From positions 181,099 to 245,098 of the forward strand of contig NZ_LT855387.1 in NCBI RefSeq assembly GCF_900184735.1: DNA of 64,000 nt. Direction: 5' to 3'. The notes beneath the pieces are model-generated. The model was not told where the DNA came from. It saw only the letters and a list, made by a program, of their open reading frames with translations, and ran no database searches. A program made the position numbers and the translations under genes. Positions 8,037 through 15,387 of this stretch are shown here, piece by piece (within the stretch, counting starts at the first letter, position 1; every line of letters starts with the position of its first letter). This stretch comes from Paucisalibacillus globulus. GTDB taxonomy: Bacteria > Bacillota > Bacilli > Bacillales > Amphibacillaceae.

Positions 8037-8244
8037 TGTCCTCACCTTTTTCAGAAATTACTCTGTTAACTTCTCTCCGTAGAATTAACAAAGCCATGCG
8101 ATATTCCTCTACATCAATGACCTTAAATTTATATAGCTCACTGATTTCACTCTGCATCAATTCCATATCACTACGACGATCTCCAGTGTAAATAAACGTT
8201 CCAAATCTTTTTAATAGTTGTTGTACATCATAAACTGTTTTCAT
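8029..8244 (-). CDS. yqgQ: YqgQ family protein (DUF910)
   Basis: A small soluble protein of 71 residues, rich in helices, starting MKTVYDVQQLLKRFG. It matches the short YqgQ family (DUF910), which folds as a three-helix bundle and may bind nucleic acid; its role is unproven. ATG 8244 follows a GGTGATT site, so the longer frame to 8256 is not needed. It is the first gene of the yqgQ-glcK operon and overlaps glcK by 8 bases. Confidence 0.88.
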   Translation of the reverse strand: MKTVYDVQQLLKRFGTFIYTGDRRSDMELMQSEISELYKFKVIDVEEYRMALLILRREVNRVISEKGEDNE

Positions 8245-8371
8245 AAAAATCACCAATCTTTATTATACCAAATTATACAAGTAACCTGGAAGCGAATATT
8301 AGGATATTTTTTATTGATTGTGAATCCCTAATGTAACAATTGCTAAAGAATTAGATTACCATAGCCCATAT

Positions 8372-8404
8372 AAAATAAAAACCCTGATCATTATCGATCA
8401 GGGT
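8372..8404 (-). terminator. Terminator overlapping the end of the germination gene
   Basis: Stem ACCCTGATC / GATCAGGGT with a T-rich tail on the minus strand. The stop codon of the upstream gene lies inside the loop side of the hairpin. Confidence 0.85.
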
Positions 8405-9848
8405 CTCTAGGATGCAGAACTTTTGGTCTTTCCCTTTTAAGTGGTATTGGTGTACGAATAAACACATCTCTAAATGCACGAAAAGAAAAAGGTAATACTG
8501 GCCAAAAATAAGGGATTTCAAAGGACTTCATCCGTACTGTGTATAAAATCCATAGCAATGTGCCTATCATGTAGCCAATGACACCAAAAGCAGCAGTTGC
8601 AATTAATAAGAAAAGTCGAACTATACGATTAGCAAGACTCATTTCATAGCTTGGTGTTGCGTATGTGCCTATTGCTGCGACAGCTAAATATAAGATAACC
8701 TCATAAGAGAATAAACCTACTTCAATTGCCACTTGCCCTATTAATATTGCAGCAACTAAACCAATGGCTGTTGCCAAAGAAGTTGGAGTATGGATGGCAG
8801 CCATTCTTAACATATCGATGCCGATTTCTGCAATAAGAAATTGTAACAAAATCGGAACTGCTCCAAACTCATTAGGTCCAATAAACTCCATACCCTCTGG
8901 TAGTAATTCCGGATTAGTAGAGAACAAGTAATACAATGGTAAAATAAATATTGAAGCCCAAACAGCAATAAACCTTACAAACCTTAAGTACGCTCCAATT
9001 AGGGGCTTCTGACGATACTCTTCAGCATGTTGTAAGTGATGCCAGTAGGTTGTCGGTGTAATCATTACACTTGGAGAACCATCAATGATTAGAAGTACGT
9101 GTCCCTCATATAAGTGGGATGCAGCGGTATCTGGTCTTTCCGTATACCGTACTGTAGGAAATGGGTTCCAATGTCTACCACTTAAGTATTCTTCAATAGT
9201 TTTCTCTGCCATCGGAAGTCCGTCCGTATCTATTTCTTTCAACTTACTTTTAATATCTTCTACCCTACTACTGTCGGCGATATCTTCTAGATAACAAATA
9301 CAAATGTCGGTCATGGACCTTCTACCAATCTGCATATACTCCATTCGCAGCGAGCGATCTCGTACTCTTCTTCTTGTTAAAGCAGTATTAAAAACAATCG
9401 TTTCTACATAACCATCTCTTGAACCTCTTACAACTCTTTCTAAGTCAGGTTCACCGGGGGAACGAACAGGGTAAGTTCTCGCATCGATAATAATAATCTT
9501 ATTGATACCTTCTACCAACAATGCAGTTGGCCCAGCTAAAACAGTATCAGCTGCCTGATTTAGGTCGTCTACCTGATCCAATTCGATATAGGGTAAATAT
9601 GTTTTGAGTAGCTTATTTAAAGTGTCAGGTTCCAATTGTTCCGGCTCTAGTTTCGCTAAGAATTTCATAATTAAATGAAGTATGTCATCTTTAGCAAACC
9701 CATCAATGAAGAACATGGACATTTTTCTACCAACATATTCTAAATCTAGATTTACAATATCGAAGCTCTTATCCACTTGTAACCTATCTTGCATATAGGA
9801 GTTGTTTTGTTCATAAGACGAAAATAAGGGTTGTTTTTCTTTTTCCAT
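8391..9848 (-). CDS. GerA-family spore germination protein (SpoVAF-like)
   Basis: 485 residues: an N-terminal soluble half (to about 285) followed by five or so membrane helices. The motifs SMFFIDGF, PFPTVRYTERPD and the membrane-region IGIDMLRMAAIHTP place it in the GerA A-subunit family, and its overall form is closest to SpoVAF. These proteins sit in the inner spore membrane and act in nutrient germination or ion release. No B or C germinant-receptor partner is next to it, which supports a SpoVAF-like rather than a complete GerA-type locus. ATG 9848 has a GGAGGAATT site. It is probably expressed in the forespore, but I could not identify a sigma-G promoter. Confidence 0.85.
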   Translation of the reverse strand: MEKEKQPLFSSYEQNNSYMQDRLQVDKSFDIVNLDLEYVGRKMSMFFIDGFAKDDILHLIMKFLAKLEPEQLEPDTLNKLLKTYLPYIELDQVDDLNQAADTVLAGPTALLVEGINKIIIIDARTYPVRSPGEPDLERVVRGSRDGYVETIVFNTALTRRRVRDRSLRMEYMQIGRRSMTDICICYLEDIADSSRVEDIKSKLKEIDTDGLPMAEKTIEEYLSGRHWNPFPTVRYTERPDTAASHLYEGHVLLIIDGSPSVMITPTTYWHHLQHAEEYRQKPLIGAYLRFVRFIAVWASIFILPLYYLFSTNPELLPEGMEFIGPNEFGAVPILLQFLIAEIGIDMLRMAAIHTPTSLATAIGLVAAILIGQVAIEVGLFSYEVILYLAVAAIGTYATPSYEMSLANRIVRLFLLIATAAFGVIGYMIGTLLWILYTVRMKSFEIPYFWPVLPFSFRAFRDVFIRTPIPLKRERPKVLHPRDPDR

Positions 9849-9989
9849 AATTCCTCCATGCAAAACTGTCTTCCATACTATTTTCTCTCCAACTAGTTAT
9901 TCTATACACACGAGTCTAATCATAATCTATTAATTTTTGACATATAAATGTATAAACTTGTTAATCTACTTCTATTAATAAGGGGGGAA

Positions 9990-10823
9990 ATGATGAAAAA
10001 GATTATACTAATTCTATTTTTTATTACTCTTACATCCGTAGGAATATACTTTGCAAATGGGATGAAAAGCTCTCCAACCATTACTTATTTTCCCATTGAT
10101 TACGGGACTGGCTTTGAGGTTTCTGAGACTTCCTTACAACTCGATGATGTAATGGAATCTTACAATGTATTGTGGAATGTTCATTCTAAGACAGAAGTCC
10201 CCATGTATTTGAGACAAGATGTATCTTTGCTTTACAAAGATGGCATGTTACATGGGATGCGTAGCAAGTGGAGAGAAAACACGGACTCTATTTCTTTTTC
10301 CGAACATACTTCAGACAACAAGAGTAGAAAATGGGAAGCAATATCTTTTCACTATGGGGAAATTCACTCGGACGAAACCATTAATAGCACACAACATTTA
10401 TCTCATGACGAATTGTACGTCTTAAAGGAAAATAATCAGTTCTTAGGTTTTCATAAGTACAACAATGAGAGTAATCTAATTTCACTAGATAAGGAAATAA
10501 AAAAGAAACTATTAGCTCATTGGCAAGATTTATTATTTTATTTTCATATCGATATGAATGATTACCATCTAGTACCACTTACGAGTCTCTATTTATATCA
10601 AGAGAATCCCTTACCTAACTTGGATCAAGAAACTACCAACCGAGTTATGGGACAATTATGGGAAGGGCTTTATAAGAATTATATTATTCCATACATCGAT
10701 ACAACGGAAACACTAGATAGCTATGTTCCATTGATACTTATTGATAAGGAAAGCGAAACCTTACTTGTTTTATTTGAAATGAATGGAAAGAAAGAAAAGT
10801 TGATACAAAAAATCGGAAGTTAA
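9990..10823 (+). CDS. Unrecognised exported or membrane-anchored protein
   Basis: 277 residues that I do not recognise. A GGGGGGAAA ribosome-binding site precedes ATG 9990 (ATG 9993 is also possible), giving a typical signal or anchor sequence (MMKKIILILFFITLTSVGIYF) without a lipobox cysteine. The rest is hydrophilic and mixed alpha/beta. No catalytic motif is obvious. It stands alone on the plus strand between the germination gene and gluP and ends at a bidirectional terminator. It may be a regulatory or checkpoint protein of the envelope, but this is not supported directly. Confidence 0.75.
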   Translation: MMKKIILILFFITLTSVGIYFANGMKSSPTITYFPIDYGTGFEVSETSLQLDDVMESYNVLWNVHSKTEVPMYLRQDVSLLYKDGMLHGMRSKWRENTDSISFSEHTSDNKSRKWEAISFHYGEIHSDETINSTQHLSHDELYVLKENNQFLGFHKYNNESNLISLDKEIKKKLLAHWQDLLFYFHIDMNDYHLVPLTSLYLYQENPLPNLDQETTNRVMGQLWEGLYKNYIIPYIDTTETLDSYVPLILIDKESETLLVLFEMNGKKEKLIQKIGS

Positions 10824-10850
10824 GTATGTAACTTAACCTCCGATTTTTTT
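10806..10850. terminator. Bidirectional terminator
   Basis: The hairpin AATCGGA-GTTAAGT / ACTTAAC-TCCGATT is flanked by A and T runs and serves both the plus-strand unknown gene and gluP on the minus strand. Confidence 0.9.
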
Positions 10851-12389
10851 GCCTGTTATGGTTTCGTATAATTCCTCTATACGTTCGTCTGATGGATTAG
10901 CTTGGTAAGCTTTTTCAATCATTTCAATTGCCTTCTCATCCCCAACTTCAGCATATAAAATTGCTAAATTATAGTAAGCTTCTGGAAGATCTTCTGGCTT
11001 ATCTAACTTTTCAATACTTTTTTCTAAGTCTTCGATCGCCGGTTCCATTTCGTTTAAGTGAATATAAGCGTAAGCACGTTGGAAAAACAAGATTGCCTCA
11101 AAGTCTCCTGGATTTTGAAGTCCTTTTGTTGCACTTTCAATTACTTCTTCAAACTGTTCCTCTTGAATGTAATTCTCAATTTTCATTAACTGATAGCTGA
11201 CACTATTTTCATTCTGTTGCATGCCGTACGAAAACACTGCCAAAATAGCAACAACATAGATAATAAGAGCAGCTAATTGTACTGGAAAGTTTCGTTTCTT
11301 TGGAAAGTGGATAATTCCAGCTGCGATAAATCCTGCAATTAAACCACCAAAATGTGCTGACACATCAAGTTGTGGAAGTGTAAATCCTAAGATAATATTA
11401 ATTCCTAAAAGTACCAATATATTCGAACCAATTGTTTGGAAAAAAATTCGTTTATGGAATATCCCAAAATATATAAACGCTCCCAACAAGCCGTATAAAG
11501 CACCTGATGCACCCGCAGATATATTAGCAACGAATACAAAGCTAGCAATACTGCCTCCTATACCCGCAAGAAAATAAACTACCAAGAATCGAAATGAACC
11601 ATAAATACGTTCTGCTAATGAACCAAAATAATAAAGAAATAACATATTTGATACAAAATGTAATATTCCTATGTGTAAGAACATGGATGTGATTAAACGC
11701 CACCATTCACCATCTACAATGAGCGGATTAAGTTTAGCACCAAATTCAATTAAGGTTGAGGTATTTTCACTTCCACCTTTAAATTCAAGTAGTAGAAATA
11801 GTAAAGTATTAATTGCAATTAATAGATACGTGATAAAGGGTTTACCATAGGTAAAAATGCTTTCTTCATTCTTTTGTTTTTCCTGTACTTTATGGAATAA
11901 ATCAAGCTTATATTGTTGGATTTCATTCTCTATTTGATCTATATCTTTTTCATCAGAAATCTCATTAAAGCTAATGGAAATATTTTTTTCTAATCTATTA
12001 CGTTCAGATACTATCTCATTTCCAGATAAATAATAAATGTTCATTTTAATGGGGTTTTTTTCTTGTACTATCAAAGTTTTTTTTAGCATTTCCCAACTAT
12101 CTATAGGTGTATGTGGGGATATATAAACATTATGTATTTCGATATCTTTGCCTCGGAGCATTTTTTTCATCGCTCTAGTCTTTTGGAATACAATACCAAT
12201 ATCTTTTTTAAGATGATTTTTCCAATCGAAACCTGTTGTTGAGATTCTTATGATAGAAGAAGTCTTATTTAGATATTTCTCCAACCAAATTTCCTCTACA
12301 TTATTATTTATATATATAATATCATAGCCATGTTGCTCAGCTAATTGATTCGCATAAGTGTACATCATGTAGCTTGCTTTTTGTTCCAT
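10833..12389 (-). CDS. gluP: Rhomboid intramembrane protease GluP
   Basis: About 518 residues: a cytoplasmic N-terminal domain (to about 180), a rhomboid membrane core with the catalytic Ser in GASGALYG and the catalytic His in SAHFGG, and C-terminal TPR-like repeats (from about 400). B. subtilis GluP (YqgP) cleaves membrane proteins such as MgtE and influences cell division and glucose export. ATG 12389 is chosen for the GGGAGGGG site upstream. It is followed in the operon direction by the bidirectional terminator and preceded by yqgO and yqgN. Confidence 0.95.
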   Translation of the reverse strand: MEQKASYMMYTYANQLAEQHGYDIIYINNNVEEIWLEKYLNKTSSIIRISTTGFDWKNHLKKDIGIVFQKTRAMKKMLRGKDIEIHNVYISPHTPIDSWEMLKKTLIVQEKNPIKMNIYYLSGNEIVSERNRLEKNISISFNEISDEKDIDQIENEIQQYKLDLFHKVQEKQKNEESIFTYGKPFITYLLIAINTLLFLLLEFKGGSENTSTLIEFGAKLNPLIVDGEWWRLITSMFLHIGILHFVSNMLFLYYFGSLAERIYGSFRFLVVYFLAGIGGSIASFVFVANISAGASGALYGLLGAFIYFGIFHKRIFFQTIGSNILVLLGINIILGFTLPQLDVSAHFGGLIAGFIAAGIIHFPKKRNFPVQLAALIIYVVAILAVFSYGMQQNENSVSYQLMKIENYIQEEQFEEVIESATKGLQNPGDFEAILFFQRAYAYIHLNEMEPAIEDLEKSIEKLDKPEDLPEAYYNLAILYAEVGDEKAIEMIEKAYQANPSDERIEELYETITGKKIGG

Positions 12390-12459
12390 CAATTCCCCTC
12401 CCTTTTCCATCATAACAAAATCCTAAGATAAATGCTTTAACGTACGTTACAATAAACAT

Positions 12460-12490
12460 AAAAAAAGAACTGTTTAGACAGCCCTTTTTG
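12460..12490 (-). terminator. Terminator after yqgO
   Basis: Stem AAGGGCTGT / ACAGTTCTT (with G-U pairs) followed by seven T on the minus strand. Confidence 0.75.
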
Positions 12491-12497
12491 AGGAAAC

Positions 12498-12695
12498 TTA
12501 AGACGTTGAATCTGAAGTCTCATTAAAAATACTTGGAAGAATATTTTTTCGAATAGAAGGTAAGTTCATGGAAATGGATACCGCCATTCTTCTTAAAAAG
12601 CTGACAGCTAACATAGCGTTCATAAGCTTATAACGCCACTTATATAGCACTGAAACCGCCGCTACAATTCCTGTTAATATTACAAATAATCTCAT
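12498..12695 (-). CDS. yqgO: Small membrane protein, YqgO-like
   Basis: 65 residues with an N-terminal hydrophobic helix (about 3-20) and a basic middle part, no known domain. The call rests on position between gluP and yqgN, as in B. subtilis, and on its size. A GGGGTGTTT site precedes the ATG and a terminator follows the stop. Function unknown. Confidence 0.65.
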   Translation of the reverse strand: MRLFVILTGIVAAVSVLYKWRYKLMNAMLAVSFLRRMAVSISMNLPSIRKNILPSIFNETSDSTS

Positions 12696-12762
12696 CTAAA
12701 CACCCCTTTATTAGGTTTGGTGTTACTAGTCTTTTCATTCTACGGTAAAAATATTCGGGCTT

Positions 12763-13320
12763 TTACTTAACGAATCCATCTTCTGTCAAAAGATGCTTAA
12801 CGGGAATATCAAATGATTGAGATGGTACATTATCTGTTAGTTGGCATTTGCTTAATAAGGATACAGTAGTACCTTCATAATTATCCAAGAAACGATCATA
12901 ATATCCACCCCCAAAACCAATACGATAACCATTTAGGTCAAATACAATTCCAGGTACAATAATTAAATCCATTAACTGCTTAGAAATTTGGTTTTGTTCT
13001 ACTGGTTTAGGTTCTAATAGATTATAATAAACTGTTTCTAATTCATTGAAGCTGTGTAAACGATAAAAATCAAGTCTCTTTCCCTTGGGATCACATTTTG
13101 GTACTGCAATGGTCTTACCTTGCTCCCAACCAGCTTCAATTATTTTACTTGTATCCCACTCAAAACCTCTTGAGATGGTTATTCCAATTATATCCGATTG
13201 TTTCCATAGGTCAGATTGTAATAATTGATTATGTAATATTTTATTAACTTCATCTTTATGTTGTGGAGTTAAATTTTTAAGTACATTGATTGTTTGTTTT
13301 CGTAGTTCTTCTTTTTTCAA
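12763..13320 (-). CDS. yqgN: 5-formyltetrahydrofolate cyclo-ligase
   Basis: 185 residues. It converts 5-formyl-THF to 5,10-methenyl-THF with ATP, restoring a dead-end folate to one-carbon metabolism. The C-terminal signature VFDLNGYRIGFGGGYYDRFL, with its Gly-rich and Tyr-Tyr-Asp-Arg core, is diagnostic, as is the early MKKEELRKQ helix. I choose TTG 13320 because GGGGAGGAAGG lies directly upstream; a longer reading would start with a hydrophobic stretch that overlaps the preceding terminator. It lies downstream of rpmG. Confidence 0.93.
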   Translation of the reverse strand: MKKEELRKQTINVLKNLTPQHKDEVNKILHNQLLQSDLWKQSDIIGITISRGFEWDTSKIIEAGWEQGKTIAVPKCDPKGKRLDFYRLHSFNELETVYYNLLEPKPVEQNQISKQLMDLIIVPGIVFDLNGYRIGFGGGYYDRFLDNYEGTTVSLLSKCQLTDNVPSQSFDIPVKHLLTEDGFVK

Positions 13321-13342
13321 TTCCTTCCTCCCCTTATATAAG

Positions 13343-13380
13343 AAAAAGCTCGCTCTATAAAATAGGAGCAAGCTTCTTTT
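13343..13380 (-). terminator. Terminator after rpmG
   Basis: Stem GAAGCTTGCTC / GAGCGAGCTTTTT on the minus strand, between rpmG and yqgN. Confidence 0.9.
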
Positions 13381-13389
13381 ATTGTGAAA

Positions 13390-13539
13390 TTATTTAGTTT
13401 CACGGTGTAAAGTGTGTTTTTTAAGACGTGGACAATATTTCATAAGCTCAATACGCTCAGGATTGGTACGCTTATTTTTTGTAGTAATGTAGTTACGTTC
13501 TCCTGTTTCAGTACAAGCTAAAGTAATGTTTACGCGCAT
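13390..13539 (-). CDS. rpmG: 50S ribosomal protein L33
   Basis: A 49-residue L33 ([13 protein letters not shown] at the start, HRETK at the end). The family may hold two CxxC zinc pairs; here each pair keeps a single Cys (ACTET and KYCPR), so this is the zinc-independent form. Bacilli often carry several L33 paralogues switched under zinc limitation; a zinc-binding copy may exist elsewhere. A GGGAAAAA ribosome-binding site precedes the ATG. The place before yqgN matches B. subtilis rpmGA. Confidence 0.95.
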   Translation of the reverse strand: MRVNITLACTETGERNYITTKNKRTNPERIELMKYCPRLKKHTLHRETK

Positions 13540-13715
13540 GTTTTTCCCTCCAAACTCATCAAGACTTGCATTAATCGCATGTATTAGTTCATTTCAGACT
13601 AGTTAATAATAGCAGATGTTTGGCAATCAATCAAGTGTATGGAAAAAATTTATGGTTTATTCATGTCGAATTATATGATATAACTAGTATTGTATATGAA
13701 ATGGAGGTAAAAAGA

Positions 13716-13931
13716 ATGATGATTTTTGTTTCAGGAGCAACTATCGCAATTATAGCAATTGCTTTATTTATACTATCCTTTTTCTTAAATGACCGTTTTG
13801 AGAAAATTGAGAGTGAATTAGAGCAATTATCGATCTCAACAATGCAGGATACGTATCAATTAAAGAAAAAAGTAAAAGTGTTAGAAGAAGAATTATTAAC
13901 TGAGGATTTTGAAACAACTGATATCTATTAA
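13716..13931 (+). CDS. Small membrane-anchored coiled-coil protein
   Basis: 71 residues: one N-terminal membrane helix (about 3-24) and a charged helical tail that looks like a coiled coil (heptad pattern around [10 protein letters not shown] and [11 protein letters not shown]). GGAGGT lies 8 bases before ATG 13716; the frame upstream to 13620 is not needed. I do not recognise the family. It is probably co-transcribed with the next gene, 24 bases downstream. In B. subtilis two small genes (yqzD, yqzC) lie in this place, so it may correspond to one of them. Confidence 0.7.
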   Translation: MMIFVSGATIAIIAIALFILSFFLNDRFEKIESELEQLSISTMQDTYQLKKKVKVLEEELLTEDFETTDIY

Positions 13932-13955
13932 TCTATAAAGGTAAAGGTGGATAAC

Positions 13956-14543
13956 ATGAAGCAACCGATACGTGCATTTGCTGTTGGTTTATTTACTGCA
14001 GCAATCATAATGTTGATTGTCAATTATTTCTCAAATGGCTCTAAACAAGAATTTTCCGAAATGCCAATAGAAGATATTGTCAATGAACTAAAAGAAAAAG
14101 GTTACCGAGTTCTATCGGAAACTGAATATATCTCTCTATCAATGAACGGTGAGGTAGCGAAGAAAGAAACGGAAATTGCATCCTCAGATTCCGAGAAGGT
14201 TGACACAAAAGATGAAGAAGTAGACACTAATGAATCAACCGAAGGTACCGAAACAAATGAAGAGAATACAGAAGAAGAAACGAATAATCAATCCGATTCT
14301 ACAGAAGAAACTGATAACAAAAAGGAAGAAGAAAATACAAAGAATTTTACACTTGTCATTGAATCTGGTATGCCTTCTTCATCAATCAGTAATGAGCTAG
14401 AAGCTAATGGTATTATAGATGACGCTGCTGAGTTCATTAGTTACCTAGAAGATGAAGGATATGCTGTTCGCATTCAACTTGGTGAATTTCAATTATCAAG
14501 TGATATGAGCTATTTTGAAATTGCAGAAGCATTAACAAAATAA
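13956..14543 (+). CDS. Membrane protein with acidic linker and MltG-like N-terminal type domain
   Basis: 195 residues. A membrane helix (about 8-28), then a long Glu/Thr/Asn-rich linker (about 65-130), then a C-terminal segment with FTLVIESGMPSSSISNELE that resembles the LysM-like start of the MltG/YceG lytic transglycosylase family (usually I-P-x-G-x-S). The catalytic part of MltG is absent, so it cannot be a complete enzyme. It may be a cell-wall binding or regulatory protein. AAAGGTGG precedes ATG 13956. Annotations of such proteins as aminodeoxychorismate lyase would be wrong. Confidence 0.65.
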   Translation: MKQPIRAFAVGLFTAAIIMLIVNYFSNGSKQEFSEMPIEDIVNELKEKGYRVLSETEYISLSMNGEVAKKETEIASSDSEKVDTKDEEVDTNESTEGTETNEENTEEETNNQSDSTEETDNKKEEENTKNFTLVIESGMPSSSISNELEANGIIDDAAEFISYLEDEGYAVRIQLGEFQLSSDMSYFEIAEALTK

Positions 14544-14551
14544 GAATATTA

Positions 14552-14588
14552 ATAGAGGTGTTATCATGGATCATGATAACACCTCTTT
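14552..14588. terminator. Bidirectional terminator between the MltG-like gene and phoU
   Basis: Strong stem TAGAGGTGTTATCATG / CATGATAACACCTCTTTA shared by converging genes. Confidence 0.85.
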
Positions 14589-14591
14589 ATA

Positions 14592-15251
14592 TTAATCGTT
14601 TAGATCAACTATTTCCCCTTTAACTAGGAACAAAATACTCTCTCCAATATTTGTAATATGGTCAGCAAATCTTTCAATATAACGGGCACTAAAAGCAATT
14701 TGCATCACATATTGCACTTGCTCTGAATTATTTGCTGTTTTCCCTAGCATATTCGAAATGACGTTCTTATATAATTTGTCTACTTTATCGTCCATTTCTG
14801 CTAACTTATGTGCAACAGAAATATCCTCATTTTGGAAAGCGCTGATAGCAGTTTCTAACATAACTAAAGCTGTATCACGCATTGTGACTAATTCTTGTGG
14901 AAGTTCCGCTTGATAATGATCCCCCAACCGAATAGCCGCTTTTGCAATATTCTTCGCATTATCACCCATACGTTCAATATCGGTTACAACTCGAAGGGCA
15001 ATGATCAGTCTACGTAAATCTGTAGCAACAGGAGATTGTTTCGCAATTAATAGAATCACTTTATCATTGATTGCCGCTTCTTCTTTATCAATTAATTTAT
15101 CATCATTAATTACTTTATTTGCTAAATCGATATCTTGATTAAACAAGGCATCCATCGATCCTCTAAGTGCCTTATTTGCTCGTTTTGCTAATTGAATAAT
15201 GTCACGATCTAATTCTTCCAAATCGGAATGAAATTGTTCTCTACTTCGCAT
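14592..15251 (-). CDS. phoU: Phosphate transport regulator PhoU
   Basis: 219 residues, all-helical, with two tandem PhoU three-helix repeats. The metal-binding motifs are RVVTDIERMGDNAKNI in the first repeat and ARYIERFADHITNI in the second. PhoU modulates the PstSCAB transporter and PhoR signalling. Here no pst genes adjoin it, although in B. subtilis the pst operon occupies this position between pbpA and the yqz genes. It may instead act with a distant Pst system or the Na/Pi cotransporter at 20905. Confidence 0.95.
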   Translation of the reverse strand: MRSREQFHSDLEELDRDIIQLAKRANKALRGSMDALFNQDIDLANKVINDDKLIDKEEAAINDKVILLIAKQSPVATDLRRLIIALRVVTDIERMGDNAKNIAKAAIRLGDHYQAELPQELVTMRDTALVMLETAISAFQNEDISVAHKLAEMDDKVDKLYKNVISNMLGKTANNSEQVQYVMQIAFSARYIERFADHITNIGESILFLVKGEIVDLND

Positions 15252-15351
15252 GTTATCGCTCTCCTATCAAAATGGTAACCATATTCTTATAATAAGACCA
15301 TTATATAAAGAGCATATTAAATCAATGTAAAATTATTGTAAATTCGATAAA

Positions 15352-15384
15352 AATACCCTAAAACCTCATAAGGCTTTAGGGTTA
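15352..15384 (-). terminator. Terminator after pbpA
   Basis: Hairpin ACCCTAAAGCCT / AGGTTTTAGGGT with a T-rich tail on the minus strand. Confidence 0.85.
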
Positions 15385-15387
15385 TTC

